A DNA stretch of 10,470 nucleotides from JACQXX01 sp964639175. GTDB lineage: Bacteria > Acidobacteriota > Blastocatellia > Chloracidobacteriales > Chloracidobacteriaceae. The notes under the pieces were generated by a model that had not been told where the DNA came from, made no database searches, and worked only from the letters and a program-made list of their open reading frames with translations. The position numbers and the translations under genes were made by a program. The stretch's first letter is position 1, and each line of letters opens with the position of its first letter. The stretch lies in NCBI GenBank assembly GCA_964639175.1, contig CAZXCE010000275.1, positions 1 to 10,470 of the forward strand. The letters are read 5' to 3'. Of this stretch, positions 1 to 6,907 are shown in pieces.

Positions 1-55
1 TTGGCGGCAGCTTTATTTATGCTTGTTGAAGGCTTTTCCAACTCTTAATTGGCAT

Positions 56-94
56 CACTAACCACTAACCACTAACCACTAACCACTAACCACT
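56..94. repeat. CACTAAC heptamer tandem array (about 5.6 copies)
   Basis: Five perfect copies of the 7-bp unit CACTAAC are followed by a partial CACT and then a T run. The array lies about 26 bp beyond the stop codon of the minus-strand DUF4139-type gene, so a read-through transcript would carry it as GTTAGTG repeats. There is no dyad symmetry, so it is not a classical terminator. It is one of several unrelated 7-bp arrays in the intergenic DNA of this window. Confidence 0.95.
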
Positions 95-97
95 TTT

Positions 98-112
98 TTC
101 ATTCTTCATTCT
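98..112. repeat. TTCATTC heptamer, two copies
   Basis: Two perfect tandem copies of TTCATTC (98-104, 105-111) plus one base. The same unit recurs with variants at 4626-4646, ahead of the SulP gene. It sits between the CACTAAC array and the stop codon of the neighbouring minus-strand gene. Two copies alone would be weak evidence; the second locus makes a dispersed repeat family likely. Confidence 0.6.
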
Positions 113-119
113 CAGTTCT

Positions 120-2099
120 CTAATCCAGGCTCACTTCAAATGAAATCTCGCCGATGATGGTGCCGATTTTTTCCTGGAGCGTAATGCGTTCGGCCCGCTG
201 GAGGCTGATGGCTTTTTGAAGTTGCTCCAGTCGGTCTTCCTGGGCCATCAATTTTTCGACCAGACGTGAACGAAGCTCTTCTTCACCGCGCGTTTCCTTC
301 AGCGATTGCAGGTTTTCCCGGATCCGTTTCTGGTCATTTTCAATATCACGTGATTCGGTCTCGTTGCGACTCAGATCGCGGTCTAATTCCGTCAGTTGTC
401 GTTTGATTTCAAGCACTTTCATCAGGGCTTCTGCCACCGGGCGATTGACATAGCGCTGCTGGGTATAAAACATCAGTTCATCATCAGTGATGTTCCGCAA
501 CTGGTAGTAATGACTTCGCTCCTGCTTTTCCAGGACCATAAATTTCCCGGTCGAAGCTGCCGGCAATTTCGCCTTAAATCGGAAATAACTGGGTGTGGTT
601 TCAATCGGTTCCGGTGTGTTGAACAGTTCCCAGCCAGTATCACGGGGATGTTCAATAAAAATGGTTCGTTCCTGCGCAGTTTTGTTGTGGAACGAATAGA
701 CCTTTTGCCGAATGTCCAGATAACTGGCTTCAATCATCCCATTTGCAATTCGAACGCGATGCGTGCGTTCTTTGCGCCCATCAATGGTGGCATCAGCCAC
801 GACACCGAGTTCAACCGAATATGGAATGAGCCGATTGTCACCAGGACGCATCGTCTGCAGCATGGCTTCACCAACATAGGTACTTCCATCCAGAACCGTC
901 ACCGGACCGCCTTCAAGCGTCAGCCCCGTGGTATTTTCCATCTCAACGCAGGTCAGTGGGTTCCGACCTCGGGTCAGTTCGTTGTACAGCAGCACGGAAC
1001 GTCCTTTGAATTTGGTAAAAACTATCGGTACCAGAGCTGATTGATTGCGCTTGATTGTGACGGGCGAGGTAATTTCATACTGAAATAAATCGCCAACCGC
1101 TCGTTCTCGGGTTTGGACTTGAACTGTACTGACCGCCGCTCGCCGGGCGGCAAAACCTGGGGCCGGGGCTGGGGCAACCGCAGCCGGCGCTGCCATGACA
1201 TCATCAAAAACGGATTGGGGTGGCGGTAGAATTTCACGCGTTGACCGCTCACGAGAAAATTCAGTCGGAATTCCTTCTTCCATGGTGGGTGGCGCAACTG
1301 CTGACTCCTCTTTGACATGCACCACTGGACGTCGCAGATAGCGGGCAGTATAGAGGTCATGCTCGAAGGAAATCGGCAACCCTGAAATCAACGAGAGATG
1401 AATGTTTTCCCAATCTTCATCCTGTGTATTATCAACCACCGCCCAGCCCTGGATTGTCGGCTCAGAATTTTCCAGCAAAATAATGCGATAGGTCGCCTTC
1501 CACACGGGCATGGCCACGGTGTAGCTGGCCTGTAACTGCCGCGTGCCCGTCCCCTGGGCAAAGAGCGTAAATTGTTTGACATCTTTCTTTTTCGCGGCGA
1601 GATAAGTTTTTAAGTAATACTCAAGATCCCGTTGCAGGCGATCATCGAGGATTTTTATTGACCGAACCTCACGCAAACTCAGACTTTGCAACTGACCGGC
1701 TTTGGTCAACAGCGCCACCAAAGGAATGGTGATAATCCCGTCAGCCGACTGGGCTTTTGAAAAATCAATCCCAATCACCGTTCCGACAATCGTCTCCGAG
1801 CCCACCTGAACCTCAACCTCTGCGCCTTTCAACTGTGGCAGCAATCGCAGCAGGCTGCCTTCATCAGGAATGTTAAAGGCAATATCGGCCAGCAGTTCTT
1901 CAATTGGCTTGATCGAGTCATACGAGACTGAGGCCACCGTACCGCCATCCAGATCAATGACAGTGAGTGATTTCAGCACATCGCTCACTTCTGAGGCGCG
2001 GAAAAACAGATCAACCCGCTGATCGTCAACAACTTTGCCAACTCGTTCAAAATATCCAACTCCGTGTTTGTATAAAATCACCCTGCGAATGTTCAGCAT
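120..2099 (-). CDS. DUF4139-like protein with C-terminal coiled coil
   Basis: This is a 659-residue protein with no signal peptide or membrane segment, so probably cytoplasmic. Residues 1 to about 175 form a beta-rich N-terminal part (GVGYFERVG; repeated small-beta stretches around VGTVIGIDF). From about residue 190 to 555 it resembles the DUF4139 domain: a Trp/Tyr-rich start (VWKATYRI) followed by VVDNTQDEDWENIHLSLISG, which fits the family pattern of an Asn-x-x-x-x-x-x-Trp turn before a beta strand ending in SG.P. An Ala/Pro-rich insert (about 280-325) interrupts this domain. Residues about 560-650 are highly charged and heptad-like, a likely coiled coil. In better-known DUF4139 proteins (MuiA-type) the coiled coil lies before the domain; here it follows. 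The start is supported by AAGGAG 11 nt upstream. The molecular function is not known; family membership is a motif-based judgement. Confidence 0.8.
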   Translation of the reverse strand: MLNIRRVILYKHGVGYFERVGKVVDDQRVDLFFRASEVSDVLKSLTVIDLDGGTVASVSYDSIKPIEELLADIAFNIPDEGSLLRLLPQLKGAEVEVQVGSETIVGTVIGIDFSKAQSADGIITIPLVALLTKAGQLQSLSLREVRSIKILDDRLQRDLEYYLKTYLAAKKKDVKQFTLFAQGTGTRQLQASYTVAMPVWKATYRIILLENSEPTIQGWAVVDNTQDEDWENIHLSLISGLPISFEHDLYTARYLRRPVVHVKEESAVAPPTMEEGIPTEFSRERSTREILPPPQSVFDDVMAAPAAVAPAPAPGFAARRAAVSTVQVQTRERAVGDLFQYEITSPVTIKRNQSALVPIVFTKFKGRSVLLYNELTRGRNPLTCVEMENTTGLTLEGGPVTVLDGSTYVGEAMLQTMRPGDNRLIPYSVELGVVADATIDGRKERTHRVRIANGMIEASYLDIRQKVYSFHNKTAQERTIFIEHPRDTGWELFNTPEPIETTPSYFRFKAKLPAASTGKFMVLEKQERSHYYQLRNITDDELMFYTQQRYVNRPVAEALMKVLEIKRQLTELDRDLSRNETESRDIENDQKRIRENLQSLKETRGEEELRSRLVEKLMAQEDRLEQLQKAISLQRAERITLQEKIGTIIGEISFEVSLD

Positions 2100-2110
2100 A
2101 GAGAATAAAA

Positions 2111-2116
2111 CTCCTT
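2111..2116 (-). promoter_or_regulatory. Shine-Dalgarno site of the DUF4139-like gene
   Basis: The minus strand reads AAGGAG here, 11 nt before the ATG at 2099. It fixes the start codon. It is the only strong ribosome binding site among the five genes of the window; the other four starts have weak or no matches. Confidence 0.8.
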
Positions 2117-2166
2117 AAATCAGTAAGTTAAAAAAAGAAATGGCGTGATTTCAGATAAGGTTGCGA

Positions 2167-2196
2167 TATACAACTCTGAATCCGAAAGAGAGTCAA
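2167..2196 (-). promoter_or_regulatory. Possible sigma70-type promoter of the DUF4139-like gene
   Basis: The minus strand has TTGACT (2191-2196), a five-of-six match to the -35 hexamer. After 17-18 nt it is followed by the AT-rich stretch TTGTATA (2167-2173), which is a poor -10 match. It would give a leader of about 60 nt containing the AAGGAG site. Placement is plausible, but the weak -10 keeps this tentative. Confidence 0.35.
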
Positions 2197-2224
2197 GAGA
2201 TTTTTGGGCTGAGGCTAAGGGCCA

Positions 2225-2341
2225 GGGCGGAAGAATTCGGGATAAAGACATTGGACTGAAGAACTGGCTTTATTTCATCCCTCATCCTTCATCCCTCATC
2301 CCTTCGATTGCCCCAGGCCCCAAGCCCGACTTCTTCCGCCC
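2225..2341. repeat. Imperfect 17-bp inverted repeat enclosing heptamer array
   Basis: The arms at 2225-2241 (starting GGGCGGAAGAA) and 2325-2341 (ending TTCTTCCGCCC) are reverse complements with one mismatch in 17 bp. The 83-nt loop contains the CATCCCT array. It could form a long hairpin or be a small repeat-derived insertion. No target-site duplication is evident to me. Confidence 0.8.
2276..2313. repeat. CATCCCT heptamer array plus conserved flank
   Basis: There are four tandem 7-bp units (CATCCCT, CATCCTT, CATCCCT, CATCCCT; 2276-2303), followed by a flank reading TTCGATTGCCC. The 25-nt segment 2289-2313 reappears in inverted orientation at 10444-10468 with one mismatch. This is therefore a dispersed element rather than a local simple repeat. 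Confidence 0.9.
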
Positions 2342-2488
2342 CAAAATTGTCATTCGGCCACTGCCTGGAGTTGTGGCATAATGCCCTCTTCAAAATTCCA
2401 GTAGTCCATCGCCAAATTTCCATTTTCAACCAACACGTACCTTGAGCGACGACAGCCGCTCACAGGTGGAAGATCTGACTCAACACCT

Positions 2489-4453
2489 ATGCCCCATCCA
2501 ATTGTTGACGCCATCCGTGCCGGGAAAGCGCCAAAAGCCGCCCGGCTTGCCGCCGCCAAGGGGATACTCCCCCTCCCGCCGGAAGATTTGTTAACGGTGC
2601 TTTCGGTTCTGATTCGCGACCAGGAAGAAGAAATTCGGGCCGCCGTGCCTGAAACACTGGCTGGATTTAACCCGGAAGTCATGCTGTCGCTGGCTCATCA
2701 AGCCAATACACCGCCAGATCTGCTCTTTTTCTTATGCACGACGCCGGGTATCCCCGAGGCAGTCGTTGAAGCTGTCATTTTAAATCGCACGACACCTGAT
2801 GAGGCGATTGTCAAATTGGCGTTTTCGACCCAGAGTACCCATCTGATTGAGGCGCTGACGATCAACCAGCAGCGGTTGATTCGAAACCCGCAACTCATTG
2901 ATGCCATTCTGCATAACCCAAAGCGATCACCTGAAGCCGAACGCCGTGCCCGAGAAACCAAAGTTGAATTTTTTGAGAAAGAATATGGAAAACAGCGCAT
3001 CAGTCAGGAAGCTGCCGCTCAAAGCCGTGGAACACAGGCGGATGCTCAATTTACAGTTGTCGCCGCACCACCGCCCAAGCCCCCGACAGGCGGCTCAATG
3101 TTTACCGCTCCGATTGCTGATTTAGACCTGCCTCCGCTGGTCACAGCAACCCCAGGCGCCCCGTTGTCACCGTTACCTCCGCCGCCGCCATTAGCGACAC
3201 CTCCGGCAGCACCAGCGCCACCACCAAAACCGGCGGCTCCCAAGAAAGATATCAAACTCTCATCTTCCCCACCTGTGGCCATGATTCAGCAAGGCAGAGC
3301 GCCACGCCCAGCCAAGCTGATGACCGCGATGGGCAAGATCCCGCTGGCGCCGGAAGATTTGCTGTTTGCTCAGGTGTTGTTGACCCAGGACACGGATGCG
3401 GAAATTGCCACCGCTGCCACGGCTTCGCTCAATGAAAAAGACCCGGAATCCCTGGTGCCATTTGCCCAAAACCGGGAAACCCCTGAAGAAGTCCTGGTCT
3501 TTCTCATGACCTGGCCGAAAACCTCCGTCTCACTCGGTGAAGCATTGCTCGTAAATGCCGCAACCCCAGACCATGCCGTTCTGGCCTTTGCCAAAATGAC
3601 CCACAGCGGGTCACTGCTCGAAGCCGTCACGATCAACCAGCAGCGTCTGATTCGAACACCTGAGTTGATTGATGCCGTTCTAAACAATCCATCCAGAACC
3701 TTTGAAGCCGAACGCCGGGCGAAGGAAGTCCGACTCGAATTCTTCGAAAAAGAACTTGGGGCGGCTCGAATCGCTGAAGAAAAAAAGGCCCGGGCTGATA
3801 AATTTGCCGGGATTACTGAAACGCCATTTGTTGAAGATGAATTTGAAGCGCTGTTAACAGAGTTTGAAGCTGAAGCTGGTGTTCCAATTTCAGATGAAGC
3901 GCCTTCCGTTGAAGACGCTCTCGCGATTTTCAATCGGATGGTGAAAGATGTCGCGGATACTGAGTTAGTTGAAGGCGTTCCTCTTCCGCAGCACCTCACA
4001 AAAGAACGCCAGAAAGGCGAGGAAGACGTCAGCCGTCTTTCGATCTATCAACAACTGGCCAGAATGTCGATCAAAGAGCGGATTTTTGCCGCGTTTCGTG
4101 GAAACCGTGAAGTCCGTGGAATTTTGATCCGTGATGCCAACAAACTGATTTCAACCGCCGTGATTAAAAATCCCAAAATCACTGATTTAGAAGTCGAAGC
4201 CTTTGCGGCAATCAAGGGGATTAACGAAGACGTGTTGCGGGCCATTGCCATGAACCGCGCCTGGATCAGTTCCTATAACATCATGCATAACCTGATTCGG
4301 AATCCACGCTGCCCGGTGAGCTTCAGCATGCAGTTTCTAAATCGCCTGCAACAACGTGACCTGATTAACCTGAGCAAGAGCAAAGGCATTCCAGATATGA
4401 TTCGTCAGGCGGCTGGCCGACTGGCCACCAAACGCAAGGAAGGAATGGGATAA
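2489..4453 (+). CDS. Helical-repeat protein with duplicated domain and proline-rich linker
   Basis: A 654-residue soluble protein of no named family that I can assign. Residues 6 to about 180 and 263 to about 437 are two copies of one alpha-helical unit, alignable without gaps at an offset of 257 residues over at least TINQQRLIR (124 and 381) and upstream to the APEDLL/PPEDLL region. Each copy ends in EAERRA and EFFEKE motifs. A Pro/Ala-rich linker (about 190-255) joins them. A Glu/Asp-rich stretch (about 440-500) leads to a C-terminal unit (about 513-654) with a 52-residue segment of the same spacing (VIKNPKITD to LIRNPRCP), probably a third, diverged copy. The fold looks like HEAT/leucine-rich-variant helical repeats, which usually bind proteins. 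No catalytic motif is visible. The ATG is the only start in frame downstream of the last stop; an AGGTGG lies 19 nt upstream, rather far for a ribosome binding site. Confidence 0.85.
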   Translation: MPHPIVDAIRAGKAPKAARLAAAKGILPLPPEDLLTVLSVLIRDQEEEIRAAVPETLAGFNPEVMLSLAHQANTPPDLLFFLCTTPGIPEAVVEAVILNRTTPDEAIVKLAFSTQSTHLIEALTINQQRLIRNPQLIDAILHNPKRSPEAERRARETKVEFFEKEYGKQRISQEAAAQSRGTQADAQFTVVAAPPPKPPTGGSMFTAPIADLDLPPLVTATPGAPLSPLPPPPPLATPPAAPAPPPKPAAPKKDIKLSSSPPVAMIQQGRAPRPAKLMTAMGKIPLAPEDLLFAQVLLTQDTDAEIATAATASLNEKDPESLVPFAQNRETPEEVLVFLMTWPKTSVSLGEALLVNAATPDHAVLAFAKMTHSGSLLEAVTINQQRLIRTPELIDAVLNNPSRTFEAERRAKEVRLEFFEKELGAARIAEEKKARADKFAGITETPFVEDEFEALLTEFEAEAGVPISDEAPSVEDALAIFNRMVKDVADTELVEGVPLPQHLTKERQKGEEDVSRLSIYQQLARMSIKERIFAAFRGNREVRGILIRDANKLISTAVIKNPKITDLEVEAFAAIKGINEDVLRAIAMNRAWISSYNIMHNLIRNPRCPVSFSMQFLNRLQQRDLINLSKSKGIPDMIRQAAGRLATKRKEGMG

Positions 4454-4456
4454 CAG

Positions 4457-4490
4457 GTGACAACGGGACAGAGTGACAGGGTGACAGGAT
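4457..4490. repeat. TGACAG octamer-type tandem repeat
   Basis: Units of about 8 bp (GTGACAAC, GGGACAGA, GTGACAGG, GTGACAGG) start almost directly after the stop codon of the upstream gene. The reverse complement (TCCTGTCACCCTGTCACTCT) aligns unit by unit with 9400-9432 in the recD2/gntR region, with substitutions. This indicates a second dispersed repeat family with an 8-bp rather than a 7-bp period. Confidence 0.75.
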
Positions 4491-4552
4491 TTCTATGAGA
4501 CATTATTGGGGTTCACCATTTGCCAAAAGTGGAGCTTCCTCGCCGTGGCAAC

Positions 4553-4572
4553 CCACCCGCTCACGCGGGTGG
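4553..4572. terminator. Perfect 8-bp GC-rich hairpin, possible terminator or REP-like element
   Basis: CCACCCGC and GCGGGTGG are perfect reverse complements separated by the tetraloop TCAC. It lies 100 nt after the stop of the upstream gene. A T run follows only 18 nt later (4591-4597), so it is not a textbook intrinsic terminator. The compact palindrome within repeat-rich DNA fits a REP-like palindromic unit as well. Confidence 0.5.
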
Positions 4573-4580
4573 TACTGACT

Positions 4581-4588
4581 TGACGTCA
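4581..4588. promoter_or_regulatory. TGACGTCA palindrome
   Basis: A perfect 8-bp dyad lies about 95 bp upstream of the SulP start codon. It could be a binding half-site pair for a dimeric regulator, but a single 8-bp palindrome also arises by chance. No second copy is seen in this window. Confidence 0.2.
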
Positions 4589-4625
4589 TCCTTTTTTCGA
4601 TGGTCCGGTTTTATCTCCGATAATG

Positions 4626-4646
4626 TCTATTCTTTATTCTTCATTC
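4626..4646. repeat. TTCATTC-type heptamer, three copies
   Basis: Three tandem variants, TCTATTC, TTTATTC and TTCATTC, are followed by TGAACCC. The last unit is identical to the one at 98-111. The run lies 37 bp ahead of the SulP start codon, between any promoter and the gene. Confidence 0.7.
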
Positions 4647-4683
4647 TGAACCCACCATTCGCAACTGACTGAATTGTATTTCC

Positions 4684-6708
4684 ATGAAAGATTCCTGGCT
4701 TCCCAAGCGGTACGACATTTTCACGTCGTTCAAACTTCAACCTGCTTTTGCGCTTCGCGAGGCATTTCGGGCTGGTTATAGCGCCAGTGATTTTCGGGCT
4801 GATGCCCTGGCTGGCATCATTGTCGGAATTGTTGCCCTTCCACTCTCAATGGCCCTGGCCATTGCCAGCGGGGTTGCTCCTCAACATGGTCTCTATACAG
4901 CTATCGTCGCCGGTACCATCATTGCCGTCCTGGGTGGGTCACGGACTCAGATTTCAGGGCCAACCGCAGCGTTTGTCGTGGTGTTGGCGCCGATTTCAGC
5001 CAAATTTGGTCTTGGCGGATTGCTCCTGGCATCGCTGATGGCGGGCATGATGTTGACCATCTTTGGAGTGATGCGCCTCGGAAAATTTATCGAATATGTC
5101 CCCTATCCGGTCACGACCGGGTTTACCTCGGGAATCGCCGTTGTCATTGCGACCCTGCAACTCAAAGATTTTCTTGGACTTTCCGTCCCACATCTACCGG
5201 ATGAGTACCTGGAACGGGTTGAAGTCCTGGCACTGGCCCTCCCGACAACTCGCTGGGAAGATCTCGTCATCGGGGCATTGACACTGATCCTTTTGCTGGC
5301 CTGGCCACGGCTCACCAAACGCATCCCGGCGCCACTGGTGGCGTTGGTAGTCGCGGCTCTCGCTGCCTTTTTGTTGCGAAAATATCTTCCCGGCTTTGAT
5401 GTCGCCACGATTGGAAGCCGATTTTCCTACGAAATTGACGGCATCAAACAGGCTGGAATCCCCCGGTTGCCACCACTTCCAGTCTTCCCCTGGAATTTCC
5501 CCGGCGCAGACGGAAAACCGCTGGTTGTCACTTTCCATTTGATCCATGAGCTTTTCCCTTCGGCCTGCGCCATTGCCATGCTTGGGGCGATTGAATCGCT
5601 GCTTTCAGCCGTGGTGGCAGATGGCATGGCCGGAACCCAACACGATCCGGATGCTGAACTTTTTGCCCAGGGGTTGGGGAATATGCTGTCTCCGTTTTTT
5701 GGTGGATTTGCTGCCACCGGTGCCATTGCCCGAACGGCCACCAATATCCGTGCCGGAGGCCGGTCGCCAATTGCAGCTATTGTCCATGCCCTGTTTGTGC
5801 TTCTGGCAGTGTTGCTGCTGGCTCCAGTGGTGGCAATGCTCCCAATGGCCGCCCTTGCCGCCCTGTTACTGATCGTGGCCTGGAATATGAGCGAAGCCAA
5901 ACACTTTATTCACCTGCTCAAGGTGGCGCCGCGAAGTGACGTGGTGGTCATGCTGGTGTGTTTTCTGCTGACAGTGGTTTTTGATATGGTGGTTGGGGTT
6001 TCAGCCGGAATGGTACTGGCCTCATTTCTGTTTATGCACTGGATGGCCCGTATTTCAAATGTCCAATTGATCAAGGATTATCACCCCGCCCTGCGTAAAC
6101 CACTCCCCAAAGGAACAATTTTATATGAAATCGCTGGCCCGCTCTTTTTCGGCGCCGCCCAAAAAGCGATGGCAACCATTACCGAAGTGGCTGATGGAAC
6201 ACGAACCGTGATCTTGAATATTCAATCGGTCCCGGTTATGGACGCCACGGGATTGGTCAACCTGCAATCGCTGCTGGATCGGCTGCTGGATGAAAAAATA
6301 TATGTCATCATTACCGGCATCCAGCCACAGCCAGCTACGGTGCTGGCACGCGCCAGGGTACGTAAACAGCCGCGTCAGCTTGAATTATGCAAAAAGCTTG
6401 AAACCGCTGTGGCTCTCGCTCAAGTGCGCGCCGATGAATTTGCCGAAGCCGAACAAGCCGCCAGATCAACCGGATTTTTGCACAGCCTGACCCCAGAGCG
6501 ATTAACCAAAAGCCTCAGTACTGATCTTCTGAAAAGTTTGCGACCAGACCGGTCAACTGGCAGTCTTGCGTCCAAAGCACCCAAAGCCCAAACCGGGTCA
6601 CTGCCTCCACATCCAACTCCAGGTTCAGATGAAAATTCAAATTCTGACCGCCAAACAAAGCGGCTGGTATCGGAACCACCTCCCAAGACCAGGAAAAACA
6701 AGGAATAA
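4684..6708 (+). CDS. SulP/SLC26-family anion transporter with STAS domain
   Basis: A 674-residue inner-membrane transporter. Residues about 40-440 are a run of hydrophobic segments opening with GIIVGIVALPLSMALAIASG and containing the SulP signature QISGPTAAFVVVLAPI near residue 90, then YPVTTGFTSGIAVVIATLQL. This is the SulP core, a proton- or sodium-coupled carrier of anions such as sulfate, bicarbonate or C4-dicarboxylates; substrate cannot be read from sequence. Residues about 477-570 form a cytoplasmic STAS domain (LYEIAGPLFFGAAQK) with the nucleotide-binding-loop motif MDATG at 519-523. A tail of about 95 residues after the STAS domain is basic, Ser/Pro-rich and probably disordered, longer than usual. 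No carbonic anhydrase fusion is present. No ribosome binding site is visible upstream, but no other in-frame start fits better, and the N-terminus matches the family's usual cytoplasmic lead. Confidence 0.95.
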   Translation: MKDSWLPKRYDIFTSFKLQPAFALREAFRAGYSASDFRADALAGIIVGIVALPLSMALAIASGVAPQHGLYTAIVAGTIIAVLGGSRTQISGPTAAFVVVLAPISAKFGLGGLLLASLMAGMMLTIFGVMRLGKFIEYVPYPVTTGFTSGIAVVIATLQLKDFLGLSVPHLPDEYLERVEVLALALPTTRWEDLVIGALTLILLLAWPRLTKRIPAPLVALVVAALAAFLLRKYLPGFDVATIGSRFSYEIDGIKQAGIPRLPPLPVFPWNFPGADGKPLVVTFHLIHELFPSACAIAMLGAIESLLSAVVADGMAGTQHDPDAELFAQGLGNMLSPFFGGFAATGAIARTATNIRAGGRSPIAAIVHALFVLLAVLLLAPVVAMLPMAALAALLLIVAWNMSEAKHFIHLLKVAPRSDVVVMLVCFLLTVVFDMVVGVSAGMVLASFLFMHWMARISNVQLIKDYHPALRKPLPKGTILYEIAGPLFFGAAQKAMATITEVADGTRTVILNIQSVPVMDATGLVNLQSLLDRLLDEKIYVIITGIQPQPATVLARARVRKQPRQLELCKKLETAVALAQVRADEFAEAEQAARSTGFLHSLTPERLTKSLSTDLLKSLRPDRSTGSLASKAPKAQTGSLPPHPTPGSDENSNSDRQTKRLVSEPPPKTRKNKE

Positions 6709-6907
6709 GGAGTCAAACCGCCCTAATCCGTGAAATATGCGGCAGAGTGAGAGACTCTAATCCGGCGCCATGTGACAGCGCTCTTGCAGGGTTTGTACCT
6801 CGATCTGGCCGAGACCGTGGGCTTCGCGCACCACGGCTATTAAACAACGACCCTGCAGGCCTAAAACCTCTTATCTTGGCGCGTATGACTCCAACCCCTC
6901 ATTTACA
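6709..6907. other. Convergent intergenic region with structured element
   Basis: These 199 bp lie between the convergent SulP and RecD2 genes. A small dyad AGAGT/ACTCT (6744-6758) is followed by the nested inverted repeat listed separately (6785-6857). The octamer CTAATCCG occurs twice (6723-6730, 6757-6764). No gene is supported here. An open frame running from here into the recD2 region is a shadow of recD2. Confidence 0.6.
6785..6857. repeat. Nested inverted repeat, possible bidirectional terminator or structured RNA
   Basis: An outer 8-bp perfect stem (TGCAGGGT 6785-6792 with ACCCTGCA 6850-6857) encloses two inner hairpins. These are CTCG/CGAG (6799-6813) and CCGTGG/CCACGG (6815-6836), the latter with a GC-rich TTCG-containing loop. 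Together they would fold as a three-way junction on either strand. Its position between two convergent genes fits transcription termination from both sides, though no T tract follows. A REP-like palindromic element is the alternative. Confidence 0.55.

Larger units (their letters stand above)
2100..2488. other. Divergent intergenic region, 389 bp, repeat-bearing
   Basis: This region separates two divergent genes. Its left part carries the ribosome binding site and candidate promoter of the minus-strand gene. Its middle (2225-2341) holds an imperfect inverted repeat with a heptamer array in the loop. The right part (about 2345-2488) must contain the promoter of the helical-repeat gene, but I see no convincing -35/-10 pair. 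An open frame crossing the repeat translates to low-complexity sequence and is not called as a gene. Confidence 0.7.
4454..4683. other. Intergenic region with three repeat types
   Basis: These 230 bp lie between two co-directional genes. In order they hold an octamer-like TGACAG repeat (4457-4490), a perfect GC-rich hairpin (4553-4572), the 8-bp palindrome TGACGTCA (4581-4588), a T run and a heptamer run (4626-4646). The repeats and hairpin make it likely that the SulP gene has its own promoter. I see no convincing one; GATAAT at 4619-4624 is a possible -10 without a matching -35. Confidence 0.6.

Noticed and set aside
1..55. Possible gene end at the left edge
   Set aside because: No frame shows a recognisable protein end and there is no clear hairpin.
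396..1040. 214-codon plus-strand open frame
   Set aside because: It is antisense to the well-supported DUF4139-like gene with a ribosome binding site, and it resembles no family.
2145..2381. 78-codon plus-strand open frame in the divergent region
   Set aside because: Its reading runs through the CATCCCT array and hairpin arms and gives low-complexity residues (FIPHPSSLIPS). It has no ribosome binding site.
3370..3999. 209-codon minus-strand open frame
   Set aside because: It is antisense to the helical-repeat gene. Its Ser/Ala-rich composition is that of a reading shadow.
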